A DNA stretch of 64,000 nt from JAVVEG01 sp032251455 (GCA_032251455.1 JAVVEG010000014.1:1-64000); one strand, 5' to 3'; positions 50,651 through 59,885 are shown, counted from the first letter of the stretch. Notes: generated by a model not told the origin, from the letters alone. Numbers and translations are program-made.

Positions 50651-51981
50651 TGAATGATCCCGTCAGCAAGCGGTCAGGCGCTCAACCTGGCCTCTACCAG
50701 AGCTATCAGAAAGACCCGCAGGCTGCCGATCGGCTGCTCTGGGGGCGAGAGCCCGACCCGGTGAGCCGGCGGGGGTTTCTTCGCGGCAGTGGTCTGCTGG
50801 CTCTGACCACAGCCCTGGGGGCTTCCATTCCCTTTGCTCGCCATATGCCCGCTGGCTTGATTCCGGCCGCTTTTGCCGCCGAGAACGCCCCCCTGCAAAT
50901 TCAGGGCAAGGACGGCTTGACGATACTCAATGACAGGCCGCTCAACGCCGAAACACCAGCGCACCTGCTGGACCCGGACGTGACTCCCGCCCAGCACCTG
51001 TTTGTGCGCGACAACGGCATACCGCCCTCCCGTGTGGACCCGGCGAACTGGGTACTGGAGATTGCCGGCGAATCCTGCGAGAACCCGCGACGTTTCAGCA
51101 TTGCCGAACTGAAGCAGAATTTTGAACACGTCAGCCTGCAACTGCAGCTGGAATGTGGTGGCAATGGTCGTCATGAGTTCAACCCATCGGCCAGTGGCAA
51201 TCAGTGGACGGTAGGGGCGGTCGGTTGTCCGCAGTTTACCGGGGTCAGGCTCAGGGATGTGCTGCAGTCCTGCGGCGTGCGTGACGATGCCGTGTATATT
51301 GGCTATTACGGCGCGGACACCCACCTCAGCGGCAATCCCGAACTGGACCCCATTTCCCGCGGTGTGCCCATCGCCAAGGCTCTGGAGGCGGAGTCGCTGA
51401 TTGCCTGGGCCATGAACGGTGAAGACATGCCCTTGCAGAATGGTCACCCACTGCGCCTGGTCTGTGGTGGCTGGCCTGGTTCGGTGTCGGGCAAATGGCT
51501 GACCCGCATCGTGATTCGCAATCGCGTTCATGACGGTGAGAAAATGGCAGCACCGTCCTATACCGTACCCCGCTATCCTGTGGCACCAGGCACTGAGGTG
51601 CCGGATGAGGACATGAAGATCATCGAGTCGATGCCGGTCAAGTCCCTGGTGACCTTTCCGCGTTCGGGTATCTCTCATCCGCTGGCTGAGCCCTTGCTGG
51701 TACGCGGCCATGCCTGGGCCGGTGATTTGCAGGTGCGCGAACTGTTTGTGTCCATTGATTTCGGCAGTACCTGGCAGCAGGCGGAACTCAAGGCGCCGGT
51801 CAACCGCCTGGCCTGGCAGCGCTGGCAGACACAAGTGCGTTTCCCGCAGCCCGGCTATTACGAGGTCTGGGCGCGCGCCGTGGATGAAAACGGTCAATCC
51901 CAGCCCATGGTGGTGGCAGGGTGGAATCCGCGCGGCTATCTCAATAACGCCTGTCACCGGATCGCCGTGCAGGCAGTATGA
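50650..51981 (+). CDS. Molybdenum-cofactor sulfite dehydrogenase, catalytic subunit (SorA/SoxC-like)
   Basis: A 443-residue Tat-exported protein (SRRGFLRGSGLLAL at about residue 38). The molybdopterin domain has HLFVRDNGIPP, the Mo-ligand Cys in LQLECGGNGRHEF and GVRLRDVLQSCGV, followed by the Ig-like dimerisation domain (VRELFVSIDFGSTWQQAEL, VWARAVDENGQSQ). It oxidises sulfite to sulfate in the periplasm and passes electrons to cytochrome c, encoded next. SoxC proper works with a larger diheme SoxD; the small monoheme partner here favours a SorAB-like enzyme. Confidence 0.9.
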   Translation: MNDPVSKRSGAQPGLYQSYQKDPQAADRLLWGREPDPVSRRGFLRGSGLLALTTALGASIPFARHMPAGLIPAAFAAENAPLQIQGKDGLTILNDRPLNAETPAHLLDPDVTPAQHLFVRDNGIPPSRVDPANWVLEIAGESCENPRRFSIAELKQNFEHVSLQLQLECGGNGRHEFNPSASGNQWTVGAVGCPQFTGVRLRDVLQSCGVRDDAVYIGYYGADTHLSGNPELDPISRGVPIAKALEAESLIAWAMNGEDMPLQNGHPLRLVCGGWPGSVSGKWLTRIVIRNRVHDGEKMAAPSYTVPRYPVAPGTEVPDEDMKIIESMPVKSLVTFPRSGISHPLAEPLLVRGHAWAGDLQVRELFVSIDFGSTWQQAELKAPVNRLAWQRWQTQVRFPQPGYYEVWARAVDENGQSQPMVVAGWNPRGYLNNACHRIAVQAV

Positions 51982-51992
51982 GGAGGAGCATT

Positions 51993-52400
51993 ATGATCGG
52001 AACACGACAAACTGCTCGTAACACCCCCCGTGCTGGTTTGGGTTTGGCTTTGGCGATAAGTCTGGTGCTTGTGAGTCCGGGCGCTCCGGTAAGCGCCCAG
52101 GAAATCGATGTCGACACCGGGCTGATCATCGGGACAGGCTGGCAGGCCGTGCAGGGCAACTGCCTGCGCTGCCATTCCAGCCAGATGATCGTGCAGAATT
52201 CAGGCACTCGGGCAGTCTGGCAGAGTCGCGTCCAGTTGATGCAGGAATCACACGGCATGCCTCCCCTGCCGGCAGAAGTCGAGAATACCATTCTGGACTA
52301 CCTGCAGGCACACTACGGCCCCCGCTCGGCCTACCGCCGCCCGCCGCTGGCCGAGCATTTGCTGCCGGTGAACCCCTATGCGAAGGAGATAGGAAAGTGA
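51993..52400 (+). CDS. Monoheme cytochrome c, partner of the sulfite dehydrogenase
   Basis: A 135-residue exported cytochrome with signal peptide (LALAISLVLVSPGAPVSAQ) and one heme site, CLRCH. The distal Met candidate is in SHGMPPLP. The ATG at 51993 sits just after AGGAGGAG; an ATG at 51978 that overlaps the dehydrogenase stop is the alternative. Position and size fit the SorB-type electron acceptor. It is coupled to the next gene by a GTGA overlap at 52397. Confidence 0.87.
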   Translation: MIGTRQTARNTPRAGLGLALAISLVLVSPGAPVSAQEIDVDTGLIIGTGWQAVQGNCLRCHSSQMIVQNSGTRAVWQSRVQLMQESHGMPPLPAEVENTILDYLQAHYGPRSAYRRPPLAEHLLPVNPYAKEIGK

Positions 52401-53305
52401 AAAGGCTAACAATAGCTCTGCTGCTCTCACTAAGTTCAATCGCCTCTTACGCGCAAGCCGAAACCTATGACCTGACCCTGCAACCAGGCCATGTGTACAA
52501 TATGGCCGCATTTCGCATGTGGACCCCTGAGGCCAGTAAATTCCGCGGAATTCTGATGCTGAACCCCGGATCAAACGGTGACGGCCGGGCTCAGGTTGAG
52601 GACACCTATTGGCAGGACTTTGCCAGCAAGTATGATTTTGCCTTGATGGCGACCTTTCTTACCGATCATCAACATCCGAACATGATGATTGAAGACTATA
52701 TCCAGGTCGGTAAAGGCAGCGGACAAGCCATTCTCGATGCCATTGATCAGTTTGCCAGGCAGAGCGGCCACGAGGAGCTTTCCTATGCCCCCTTTCTGCT
52801 GTGGGGCATGTCGGCAGGGGGCGAACTCAATCATGAAATTGCCAGCTGGATTCCTGAACGGGTCATTGCCTATGTGGTCAACAAGGGCGGTTATTATTAT
52901 TCATCCGTGCCGCCGGAAGCCACCCGCCAGACACCGGGTATTTATTTTATTGGTCTCAATGATCTGCCTTCACGAAACGGCATGATCAAAGGCATGTATC
53001 TGACCAATCGCCGGGCCGGGGCGCTCTGGACACTGGCGGAGGAGAAAGGGGTTGCCCATGAAGTGGCTGGCAGTCGCGATCTTGCCGTGCTTTTTTATGA
53101 GGAAGTGATGAAAAAACGCCTGCCCGATAATGCCATGGGCTATAAGGCACTCAAACCGGTCAGTGAAGACATGGGTACAGTGGGCAATATTTACACCCAT
53201 AGCATTGAACCGCCTGCCAGGGGAACTCGCAAGGAAGATACAAGCTGGCTGGTCTCGGATGAATTTGCCAAAGCCTGGCAGGTGTTTGTCAGCAAGGGCC
53301 CCTGA
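52397..53305 (+). CDS. Secreted alpha/beta-hydrolase-like protein
   Basis: The product has 302 residues with signal peptide (LLLSLSSIASYAQA). A hydrolase fold is suggested by ILMLNPGSNGDGR and the nucleophile elbow LLWGMSAGGELNHE. A catalytic acid and His are less clear: the segment SRDLAVLFYEE stands where the His loop would be expected, so activity is uncertain. The start is GTG at 52397, coupled to the cytochrome gene. Substrate unknown. Why it is tied to sulfite oxidation is not evident; organosulfonate or ester release of sulfite is one guess. Confidence 0.75.
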   Translation: MKRLTIALLLSLSSIASYAQAETYDLTLQPGHVYNMAAFRMWTPEASKFRGILMLNPGSNGDGRAQVEDTYWQDFASKYDFALMATFLTDHQHPNMMIEDYIQVGKGSGQAILDAIDQFARQSGHEELSYAPFLLWGMSAGGELNHEIASWIPERVIAYVVNKGGYYYSSVPPEATRQTPGIYFIGLNDLPSRNGMIKGMYLTNRRAGALWTLAEEKGVAHEVAGSRDLAVLFYEEVMKKRLPDNAMGYKALKPVSEDMGTVGNIYTHSIEPPARGTRKEDTSWLVSDEFAKAWQVFVSKGP

Positions 53306-53402
53306 CCCAGCCGTAAATCACGGTTTTCTGAACTTCAATGTCATCCGGTCGCTTTCACCTATGGCCAGATACCGGTCCCTGTCCTGCTCACCCTTCCCAG
53401 AC

Positions 53403-54179
53403 TCAATGCGTCATGGCGTAAATCAGGTAATTGATGCCCAGTTGATAGGCCGCATTGGCGTAGCGTGTGGGGTAATAGGGATGGTAGGTGTGTTCCCAGC
53501 CATCCCCCATGTCGGAGTTCCAGTTGATCAGTACCATGACCCGGCCAGAGTCATCGAGAATAGCATGGTTGCTGGCCACGTCGATGCCCTGCTCGCCGCG
53601 GGAGTCGTTTCTGCTGAGCGCCGGAATCATCCTGGGGCCATCCAGATCGTAATAAGTGTGGAAGATCTCATGATCAGGGCTCAATTCGGTAATGGGTCGA
53701 TCAGGGAAAACCTGCGAGAACGAGGCCGCAAACGCATCCCACTGGCGCGTGCCCCAAAAGTCGTCGATAAGCAGGAAGCCGCCCCGCAGCAAATACTCGC
53801 GCAGATTATGAATTTCCGGTTGGCTAAGGCTGATCCCACCCAGTTGCCCCACTTCCAGCATATACAGGAAGGGATATTCGAAGATGCGCTCGTCATCGAA
53901 GCGCAGCACGATCGGGTCCTGCATCACGCGGACATTGGTCAGGCGCGAGACGCCCCGCAGAAAGTTTTTGTCCGCATCGGGAAAATCAATGGACCAGGGC
54001 GGTCCACCATCGCCGAAATAGCCGCGATAACTGTTGCGCACGCCATAGGTATCGTACTGAATCCGCACGAAATTGAATTCGCCGCCCAGGTCATATTCGA
54101 TACCGATATTGCTGTCCTGCGCCAGGGCAAATTCATTGCCAAGCAGCAGCCACATCGCAACCAACAGAATTTTTCGCAT
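53403..54179 (-). CDS. DUF4159 periplasmic protein
   Basis: The product has 258 residues with a signal peptide (ILLVAMWLLLGNEFALAQ). DUF4159 features are FNFVRIQYDTYG, FPDADKNFLRGVSRLT, a glutamine-amidotransferase-like core (LREYLLRGGFLLIDDFWG) and the C-terminal WEHTYHPYYPTRYANAAYQLGI. Function is not established. In other bacteria DUF4159 accompanies BatA/MoxR-type clusters. The ATG at 54179 was chosen for the signal sequence; the frame continues to 54296 into the exporter gene. It follows that gene on the same strand. Confidence 0.85.
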   Translation of the reverse strand: MRKILLVAMWLLLGNEFALAQDSNIGIEYDLGGEFNFVRIQYDTYGVRNSYRGYFGDGGPPWSIDFPDADKNFLRGVSRLTNVRVMQDPIVLRFDDERIFEYPFLYMLEVGQLGGISLSQPEIHNLREYLLRGGFLLIDDFWGTRQWDAFAASFSQVFPDRPITELSPDHEIFHTYYDLDGPRMIPALSRNDSRGEQGIDVASNHAILDDSGRVMVLINWNSDMGDGWEHTYHPYYPTRYANAAYQLGINYLIYAMTH

Positions 54180-54252
54180 ACGGGCAACCTGTACAAACCA
54201 GTGACTTATCCAGAGGCTTCCTGGCCATTTAACTCTATCCACCCCTGCCTGT

Positions 54253-56616
54253 TCAAGCTTGCTCTTTACGGCCTTGTTCTTTACGAGCTTGTTCAATACG
54301 ACCTTGTTCGTGACGATACCCTTGCAGCGGCAGGCTGGAGTGCTCCAGGCGCAGCAACAGTGCCGGAAAGAAACTCAAGTCCAGCACCAGGGCGACCACC
54401 ACGATAGGCACCAGCAGGGTTGCCGCCTGTTGAAAATACAGGGTGCTGGCCGCAATCAGGACGCAGGTGCCCAGGGCCATGACAGCCGTGGTGATAATGA
54501 GTGCCGGTCCGGCCTTGTGCAAGGCCTGCTCTACCGCCTGTACAGGGCTCAGCCCATCCCGGCGACCGCGCTGAAAGATACTCAGCACATGCACCGTGTC
54601 ATCCACCACCAGGCCTATGCTGATACTGAACAGCATCATCACGAAGGGGTCTATCGTCCCTACCAAAAGGCCCCAGGCGCCGAACACCAGCAAGGCCGGC
54701 AAGAGGTTGGGCAGCATGCTCAGCAGTCCGTAGTAGATACTGCGCATGCCGATGATCAGCGTCAGCGTGATCAGCAGCAGGCTGAAGCCGTAACCCTGCA
54801 ACAGTTCGATGGTCACGGTATTGTCCATGCGGGCGAACAGCAGCGTATTGCTGCCATGCAACAGGGAGGCCGAGGCAAACTGCTGACGGAATTGCGCATC
54901 GATGCGATCGCTCAAGGCGATGATGTCATGATTGTTCTGGGTGTTGGTGGCGATGAACAGCCGCAGCAGGGAGAAGTCCTCATTGACCAGCGTATCGAGG
55001 GCAAAATCATCCGCCTGCGCGACCTGGTAATTGAACAGGGCCTCTTCAACCTCTGCCGCACTGTCTGGAATCAGATAGGCTTCGGCCCGATTCTCGTTGA
55101 CCACCTGATTGACAGTTTTCACCACCTCCACCAGGCTGGCCACGCCGACCACTTCCTCCTGCTGTCTCAGCCAGTCGGAAAACTCATCCAGCTGGCGCAG
55201 GAATGCGGGCTCCATCACGCCATCGACACGCCCGGTATCCACCCCAAAACCGAGTTGAGGTCCGCGCTCCATATGCTGACTGACGGCATCGTAATAGTCA
55301 TGCAGGGGAGAGTCGTCGCTGATAAAGGCGCCGCGGTCAAAATCTGTGGTATTGAGAAAACTCAGCCCCAGCGCGATGCCCCCCAACAGGCTGCAGCCGA
55401 CAATCAGGCGCTGGCCCTGTCGGTTGATTAACCGTTGAAAGAATCCAGTAATCACAGAAATAATGGGTACTGGTGGGCTTGAGGCTTGTGCACGCAAACG
55501 CGACGAGGGCAGTAGCAACACCATGCCTGGCAGCATTATCAGGGTCAGGGTATAAGCAAAGCCGACGCCAATGGCCACGACTGTTCCGAAAGAGCTGATG
55601 GCTGGCGACGAGGCCAGGTTCAAGCTCGCAAAACCGATCACCGTGGTGATTGTTGCCAGGGTAATGGGGCGCAGATTGAATTGCAGGCTTTGCTGCATTG
55701 CCGCCACAGGGCTTGCGCCTGCCTGCAGGCTCTGGCGGAACAGGGAGATGATATGCACGCTGTCAGCCACGGCAACCGTTACTACCACCAGCGGTGCCAT
55801 GACTGAAATGGTATTGAAGGTCTGCAGTGCCCAGCCCAGGCTGCCGACGGTCATGATGACGGTAACCAGCGCGACGATCAGAATTTCCAGGCCCAGCAGC
55901 AGTGAGCGGAAGGCATAACTGATGATGGCACTGCACAGCAGCAGGATCAGTGGCAACAACAGGGTCAGGTCACTGATCATGGCATCGCGGTTGGACTGCT
56001 CGTACAGGGCTTCGCTGCTGACAAAGATTTCCACGTCCGGATGCTGCGCCTGTAAGCGCTCACGCAATGCAATGCTGGCCTCGGAGGTGGCACGGCTCTG
56101 CTCGGGCGTCAGGGCTGCCACGCGCAGGCGCACCGTGGTCAGGGCCAGGTCAGCCTGAGGCGACAGGTAGGTACCGGCAAGAAAGGGATTCGCCAGCACC
56201 CGCGCTTTGGCGTCCGCCAGCTCCTGCGCGCTGAAGTCTGTCTGTGCGGTCACGGTTCGATCAAACAGCCGATCGTCACCAAGCGGCGACTGCCAGGCGA
56301 GGATGGAGTTCATCGAGATGGCCAGGGGAATATTGCGGAACTCTCTTTGCAAATCTGCCAGTGCCAGCAAGGTCTCCCTTTCGAAGACATTTCCACTGCG
56401 GGGCAGCAAGGCAAAACTGATCTCCTGCTGGCCAGGAAACTCCGCCACCATGCGGTCGCGTTCCTGCAAATAGGGATCGCTTTGGGTGAGCAAAACCCCC
56501 AGCGAGGTGTCAAAGCCCGAACGTGGGATGCCGATGGCGAACACCAGGGTGGCGAGCGCACTGAGCAGCAATAGCGCATGGCGTTGACCGATAAGAAACC
56601 CTGTGATTGCAGTCAT
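54253..56616 (-). CDS. RND-superfamily exporter, MMPL type
   Basis: A 787-residue inner-membrane protein with the two-fold RND plan: helix 1, a large periplasmic domain (about residues 30-215), helices 2-6, a second soluble domain (about 435-600) and helices 8-12. Proton-relay region motifs appear as VAVADSVHIISLFRQ and GLVVDDTVHVLSIFQRG. Members transport lipids, hopanoids or other hydrophobics. The last 20 residues are a charged repeat (EQGR/EQAR/KEQ) encoded by a 15-bp tandem repeat. The gene starts 36 bp after the truncated hemY. Confidence 0.9.
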   Translation of the reverse strand: MTAITGFLIGQRHALLLLSALATLVFAIGIPRSGFDTSLGVLLTQSDPYLQERDRMVAEFPGQQEISFALLPRSGNVFERETLLALADLQREFRNIPLAISMNSILAWQSPLGDDRLFDRTVTAQTDFSAQELADAKARVLANPFLAGTYLSPQADLALTTVRLRVAALTPEQSRATSEASIALRERLQAQHPDVEIFVSSEALYEQSNRDAMISDLTLLLPLILLLCSAIISYAFRSLLLGLEILIVALVTVIMTVGSLGWALQTFNTISVMAPLVVVTVAVADSVHIISLFRQSLQAGASPVAAMQQSLQFNLRPITLATITTVIGFASLNLASSPAISSFGTVVAIGVGFAYTLTLIMLPGMVLLLPSSRLRAQASSPPVPIISVITGFFQRLINRQGQRLIVGCSLLGGIALGLSFLNTTDFDRGAFISDDSPLHDYYDAVSQHMERGPQLGFGVDTGRVDGVMEPAFLRQLDEFSDWLRQQEEVVGVASLVEVVKTVNQVVNENRAEAYLIPDSAAEVEEALFNYQVAQADDFALDTLVNEDFSLLRLFIATNTQNNHDIIALSDRIDAQFRQQFASASLLHGSNTLLFARMDNTVTIELLQGYGFSLLLITLTLIIGMRSIYYGLLSMLPNLLPALLVFGAWGLLVGTIDPFVMMLFSISIGLVVDDTVHVLSIFQRGRRDGLSPVQAVEQALHKAGPALIITTAVMALGTCVLIAASTLYFQQAATLLVPIVVVALVLDLSFFPALLLRLEHSSLPLQGYRHEQGRIEQARKEQGRKEQA
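54256..54315. repeat. 15-bp tandem repeat at the 3' end of the MMPL gene
   Basis: Four 15-base units in register (54256-54270, 54271-54285, 54286-54300, 54301-54315), each of the form -ccttgttc-ttacg. They are in frame and encode the repeated Arg-x-Glu-Gln-Ala/Gly tail of the exporter. Copy-number change would lengthen or shorten the tail without frameshift. Confidence 0.88.
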
Positions 56617-56652
56617 CCGGTCACCAGGTAATACATGGCTGGAGCATTCATC

Positions 56653-56880
56653 TCACCGTCTGTGAAACCAGCGGGCGGGATTCAGCCAGCCGAACAGCAG
56701 GAAGACCAGCTTCAGTATCAGAAGTATCAGCAACAAGGCGACCAGCAGGGCAAACAGGCTGGTTTCAAAGGTCGTGTTGCCGTAGACAATCAGGATGTAG
56801 CCCGGTTCACCGGCCATGCTCACAGCCAGCAACAGACCGGCAAAGATGGCCAGCATCGTCAATACAAAAAGCTTTACCAT
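56653..56880 (-). CDS. hemY: Truncated HemY (membrane HemY_N segment only)
   Basis: The product has 75 residues with two hydrophobic helices and the HemY_N landmark GEPGYILIVYGNTTFETSLFA. Full HemY of pseudomonads is about 400 residues, with a TPR-rich soluble domain after this segment. Here a stop follows NPARWFHRR, and the next gene begins 36 bp later, so the TPR domain is absent. It starts two bases after hemX, preserving the hemCDXY order. It may be a functional membrane stub or a degenerated gene. Confidence 0.85.
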   Translation of the reverse strand: MVKLFVLTMLAIFAGLLLAVSMAGEPGYILIVYGNTTFETSLFALLVALLLILLILKLVFLLFGWLNPARWFHRR

Positions 56881-56882
56881 GA

Positions 56883-58013
56883 TCAGTTCACCGTGCTGGT
56901 AATTTCGGGTACCTGTTGTACCAGAGGCAGTTGCATCAAAGCGTCAATCTGCTGGATCATCGCCCGTCCCTGTTCGGTGTCCTGCAACTGGTAACGGGTC
57001 ATCCAGGCTTTGCTCTCGCTGAGCAGATCACGAAAAAGGGATTCCTGGCGCATCAATACTGCCAGGCGGGCCTGTTCCAGCAGCAGACGCATTTGTTCCC
57101 GCACATAATATTCCTGCTGGGGTGGCAGCATGTGGCTGGGCACCTCCTCCCATTCGCGCCAGACAAAAATTGATCCGAGCAAGGCCAGCCCGGCATCGAC
57201 TGCATTGATGCCGGAGTCTGCCGGATTGTTGCGTTGCCAGCTCTGGCCCAGTTGTTCCTGGTAAGCATCCTGCAATGAAGTCACCAGCGACAATTGGGCT
57301 ACGTCTGCGGCCAATGCCGCGAGTTGCGCATGAATGGCCGGGATGTCAACCCGGCGCGTGCCTTGCAGGCGGCGCAGATCTTCCTCGACGTTGTTGCGCA
57401 GTGCTGTGGCTGCGGGTGTTTCAATACCGCGGACAGTGTCCAGCACCTGATTCAGCAGCAAGCCAGCCGAATCCATATCCTGGTCAAGCTGCAGTTTGCG
57501 CGAGGCCATGCGCAGCAGGAATCCGGCTTCGATAAAGAGCGAGTTTGCATCGCGGTTTTGTAGGGATATCTGCTGTCGTTGCAGACTCTGCAGTGCCAGG
57601 TCGACCGTTTCCAGCTCGCGGCTGAACTCCTGTTGCAACTGCTCCTGCATACGGCTCAGCGCTGCTTCATCCACACCGCTTCTTGCCGCCAGGTCGCCCA
57701 TTTGCTGGTTGAGCCGGGTGACAAGGTCCAGGAGCTCGGTTTCCGAGCTGGTCTGCTGGGTAGCCAAGCGGGCATTTTCGTCTTCCAGGCTGGCGAGTCG
57801 TAGTTGAACCTGCCACTGCTGATAGGCCGTGAATGCCAGACCCAGCAATAGGGGGGTAAGCAGGAGCAGGATCAGGAATACACGCAGGCGTTGACGTCGG
57901 GTTTTGGCGCTGGGCGAGGCGGTATTCTTTCTGCTCAACTCATCCAGAACCTTTGGCGTATCAATCGCTGCCGGGGAGTCAGGCTTATCGTTGCTTGCGG
58001 GCTTCTCATTCAC
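56883..58013 (-). CDS. hemX: HemX-family membrane protein
   Basis: The product has 376 residues: a cytoplasmic Pro/Ser-rich N-terminus, one transmembrane helix (LRVFLILLLLTPLLLGLAFTAYQQW), a long coiled-coil (about 75-160, rich in Gln and Leu) and an alpha-helical periplasmic domain. It matches HemX, often annotated as a uroporphyrinogen-III methyltransferase but without a SAM motif. Its role in heme synthesis is unclear. It lies between hemD and the HemY stub in the conserved order. Confidence 0.9.
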   Translation of the reverse strand: MNEKPASNDKPDSPAAIDTPKVLDELSRKNTASPSAKTRRQRLRVFLILLLLTPLLLGLAFTAYQQWQVQLRLASLEDENARLATQQTSSETELLDLVTRLNQQMGDLAARSGVDEAALSRMQEQLQQEFSRELETVDLALQSLQRQQISLQNRDANSLFIEAGFLLRMASRKLQLDQDMDSAGLLLNQVLDTVRGIETPAATALRNNVEEDLRRLQGTRRVDIPAIHAQLAALAADVAQLSLVTSLQDAYQEQLGQSWQRNNPADSGINAVDAGLALLGSIFVWREWEEVPSHMLPPQQEYYVREQMRLLLEQARLAVLMRQESLFRDLLSESKAWMTRYQLQDTEQGRAMIQQIDALMQLPLVQQVPEITSTVN

Positions 58014-58069
58014 GTTGTGTACTCATTTCGTTCTGCGCGTGTGTGGGGTAGGGAACAGGACTTCCGGAC

Positions 58070-58861
58070 TCAATGGTACAGAGGCTCCTGCAGATGCTGC
58101 AGAGCCTCGAACAGTGCATCATCATCGGCACCACCTGCGTCCAGCACGCGGGTGAACCCGGACAGATGGGCCTGTTCCAGTACCCGCCGGGAAGGCACGA
58201 TGACCGGCAATGTCAGGAAATCTGCGCTGTCACTGAGCAGATGCATCAGTACCTCCAGAATCTGTGAGCTGGTCACGACAATAACATTGACCTGGTGCTG
58301 ACGCAGCAAATCATCCACCGAGCTTGAAGAATAATCCGGGGTCTGGCGACGATACAGCTCCAGATAATCGACTTCCGCCCCCCGCTGGCGCAGGGTTTCC
58401 GCCAGCAATTCGCGACCGCCCTGGCCACGGAACAGGGCGATGCGCTGGCCCTTGATGTGTTTCAGTTGCGGCAGGGCCAGCAGGTCCTCACTGGTAACTC
58501 CGCGTGCCGAGTGATACACCGGCCAGGGCAGGCGGGCCAGCACTTTTGCGGTACCCGGACCGACAGCAAAGGCAGTTAGCCCGGTTGGCAATTGTGGCCA
58601 GTAGCGCTCAATCCATTCAAGGCCCAGATTGGCCGCATTGGTGCTGATGAAAATGGCGGCGTCATAACGGTCCAGATTGAGGATTTTCTGTTTCAACTCG
58701 GCTACGGCGTCGGCATCGGTAATGGCTTCAATTTCGATCAATGGCAGTTGGCAGACATGCCCTCCTGCCTGTTCAATGCGGGCAGTCAGTGTCATGGATT
58801 GCTGGGCCGGCCTGGTCAGCAAAACGCTCAATCCACGCAGAGTGGTCTTCTCAGTCTCCAT
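58070..58861 (-). CDS. hemD: Uroporphyrinogen-III synthase HemD
   Basis: HemD cyclises hydroxymethylbilane with ring-D inversion to uroporphyrinogen III. The 263-residue length and weakly conserved landmarks fit: LSVLLTRPAQQSMTLTARIEQAG, LPLIEIE, AIFISTNAANLGL, FAVGPGTAKVL and VIVVTSSQILEVL. It is downstream of hemC on the same strand with 97 bp between them. Confidence 0.93.
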   Translation of the reverse strand: METEKTTLRGLSVLLTRPAQQSMTLTARIEQAGGHVCQLPLIEIEAITDADAVAELKQKILNLDRYDAAIFISTNAANLGLEWIERYWPQLPTGLTAFAVGPGTAKVLARLPWPVYHSARGVTSEDLLALPQLKHIKGQRIALFRGQGGRELLAETLRQRGAEVDYLELYRRQTPDYSSSSVDDLLRQHQVNVIVVTSSQILEVLMHLLSDSADFLTLPVIVPSRRVLEQAHLSGFTRVLDAGGADDDALFEALQHLQEPLYH

Positions 58862-58958
58862 GGGTCATTTGCACTCTTGTATTACTCTTGTGCTCTGGAG
58901 TTTTCTCCGCAACCTTGCTACCTAAACCTTGCAAGCCACTTAAACCTTATAAATCGCC

Positions 58959-59885
58959 TCAAGCCTGCAAGGCCTGCAGAACCCTGCCAGCCCCCTGGGC
59001 CAGCAGATCATTGGCCACTTCCACGCCCAATGCTTCAGCCTGGCCGCGGTGGCCATGTCTTTCGCTGCGCAGGATCAGGCGGCCATCCACCTGACCGACG
59101 AGACCGCGCAGGTAAAGCTCCTCGCCGTCCAGTTCAGCATAACAGGCTATGGGAACCTGACAACCCCCATTCAGGGTGGCATTGACGGCCCGTTCGGCCT
59201 TGACCCGGTCCGCAGTGTCCTGGTGATGCAAGGGCTTGAGCAATTCGATCAAAGCCGTGTCGTCGCGGCGGCATTCGATGCCCACTGCGCCCTGGCCACC
59301 TGCTGGCAAGGAAATCTCGGGGTCCAGGCGCTGGGCAATGCGCTGTTGCAGGTGCAGGCGCAGCAGTCCGGCTGTGGCCAGGATAATCGCATCATAGTGT
59401 CCGTCATCGAGTTTGCCCAGCCGGGTGCCGACATTGCCCCGCAGGTCGGCAATCTGCAGATCCGGGCGCTGACTGCGCAATTGGCACTGCCGGCGCAGGC
59501 TAGATGTGCCCACCACGGCGCCCTCGGGCAGCTCCGCAACGCTGTTGTAATGATTGGAGACAAAGGCGTCTCGCGGGTCTTCGCGTTCACAGATCACCGG
59601 CAGGAACAGGCCAGATGGAAATTCCATGGGCACATCCTTCATCGAGTGCACCGCGATATCCGCCTCATGGTTGAGCATGGCGTGCTCAAGCTCCTTGACG
59701 AACAGGGCCTTGCCGCCGACTTTGGCCAGCGGGGTGTCCAGGATGATATCGCCACGGGTGGCGAAGCCGATGATCTCTATCTGCAGTTCCGGGTTCCGCG
59801 CCAGCAGGGCGGCTTTGACGTATTCGGCCTGCCACATGGCCAGGGGGCTGTGCCGGGAGGCGATACGCAGGGTTGTTACTGCCAT
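58959..59885 (-). CDS. hemC: Hydroxymethylbilane synthase (porphobilinogen deaminase) HemC
   Basis: HemC polymerises four porphobilinogens to hydroxymethylbilane. Features of the 308-residue protein: LRIASRHSPLAMWQAEYVK, KDVPMEFPSGL, GTSSLRRQCQL, RGNVGTRLGKLDDG and the dipyrromethane-cofactor Cys in LNGGCQVPI. The gene is divergent from argH, as in Pseudomonas. First gene of the hemCDX(Y)-MMPL-DUF4159 series on the minus strand. Confidence 0.97.
   Translation of the reverse strand: MAVTTLRIASRHSPLAMWQAEYVKAALLARNPELQIEIIGFATRGDIILDTPLAKVGGKALFVKELEHAMLNHEADIAVHSMKDVPMEFPSGLFLPVICEREDPRDAFVSNHYNSVAELPEGAVVGTSSLRRQCQLRSQRPDLQIADLRGNVGTRLGKLDDGHYDAIILATAGLLRLHLQQRIAQRLDPEISLPAGGQGAVGIECRRDDTALIELLKPLHHQDTADRVKAERAVNATLNGGCQVPIACYAELDGEELYLRGLVGQVDGRLILRSERHGHRGQAEALGVEVANDLLAQGAGRVLQALQA

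Noticed and set aside
54259..55431. 390-residue open frame antisense to the MMPL gene
   Set aside because: Gln/His-rich shadow of a strong transporter gene. No recognisable motif or ribosome site.
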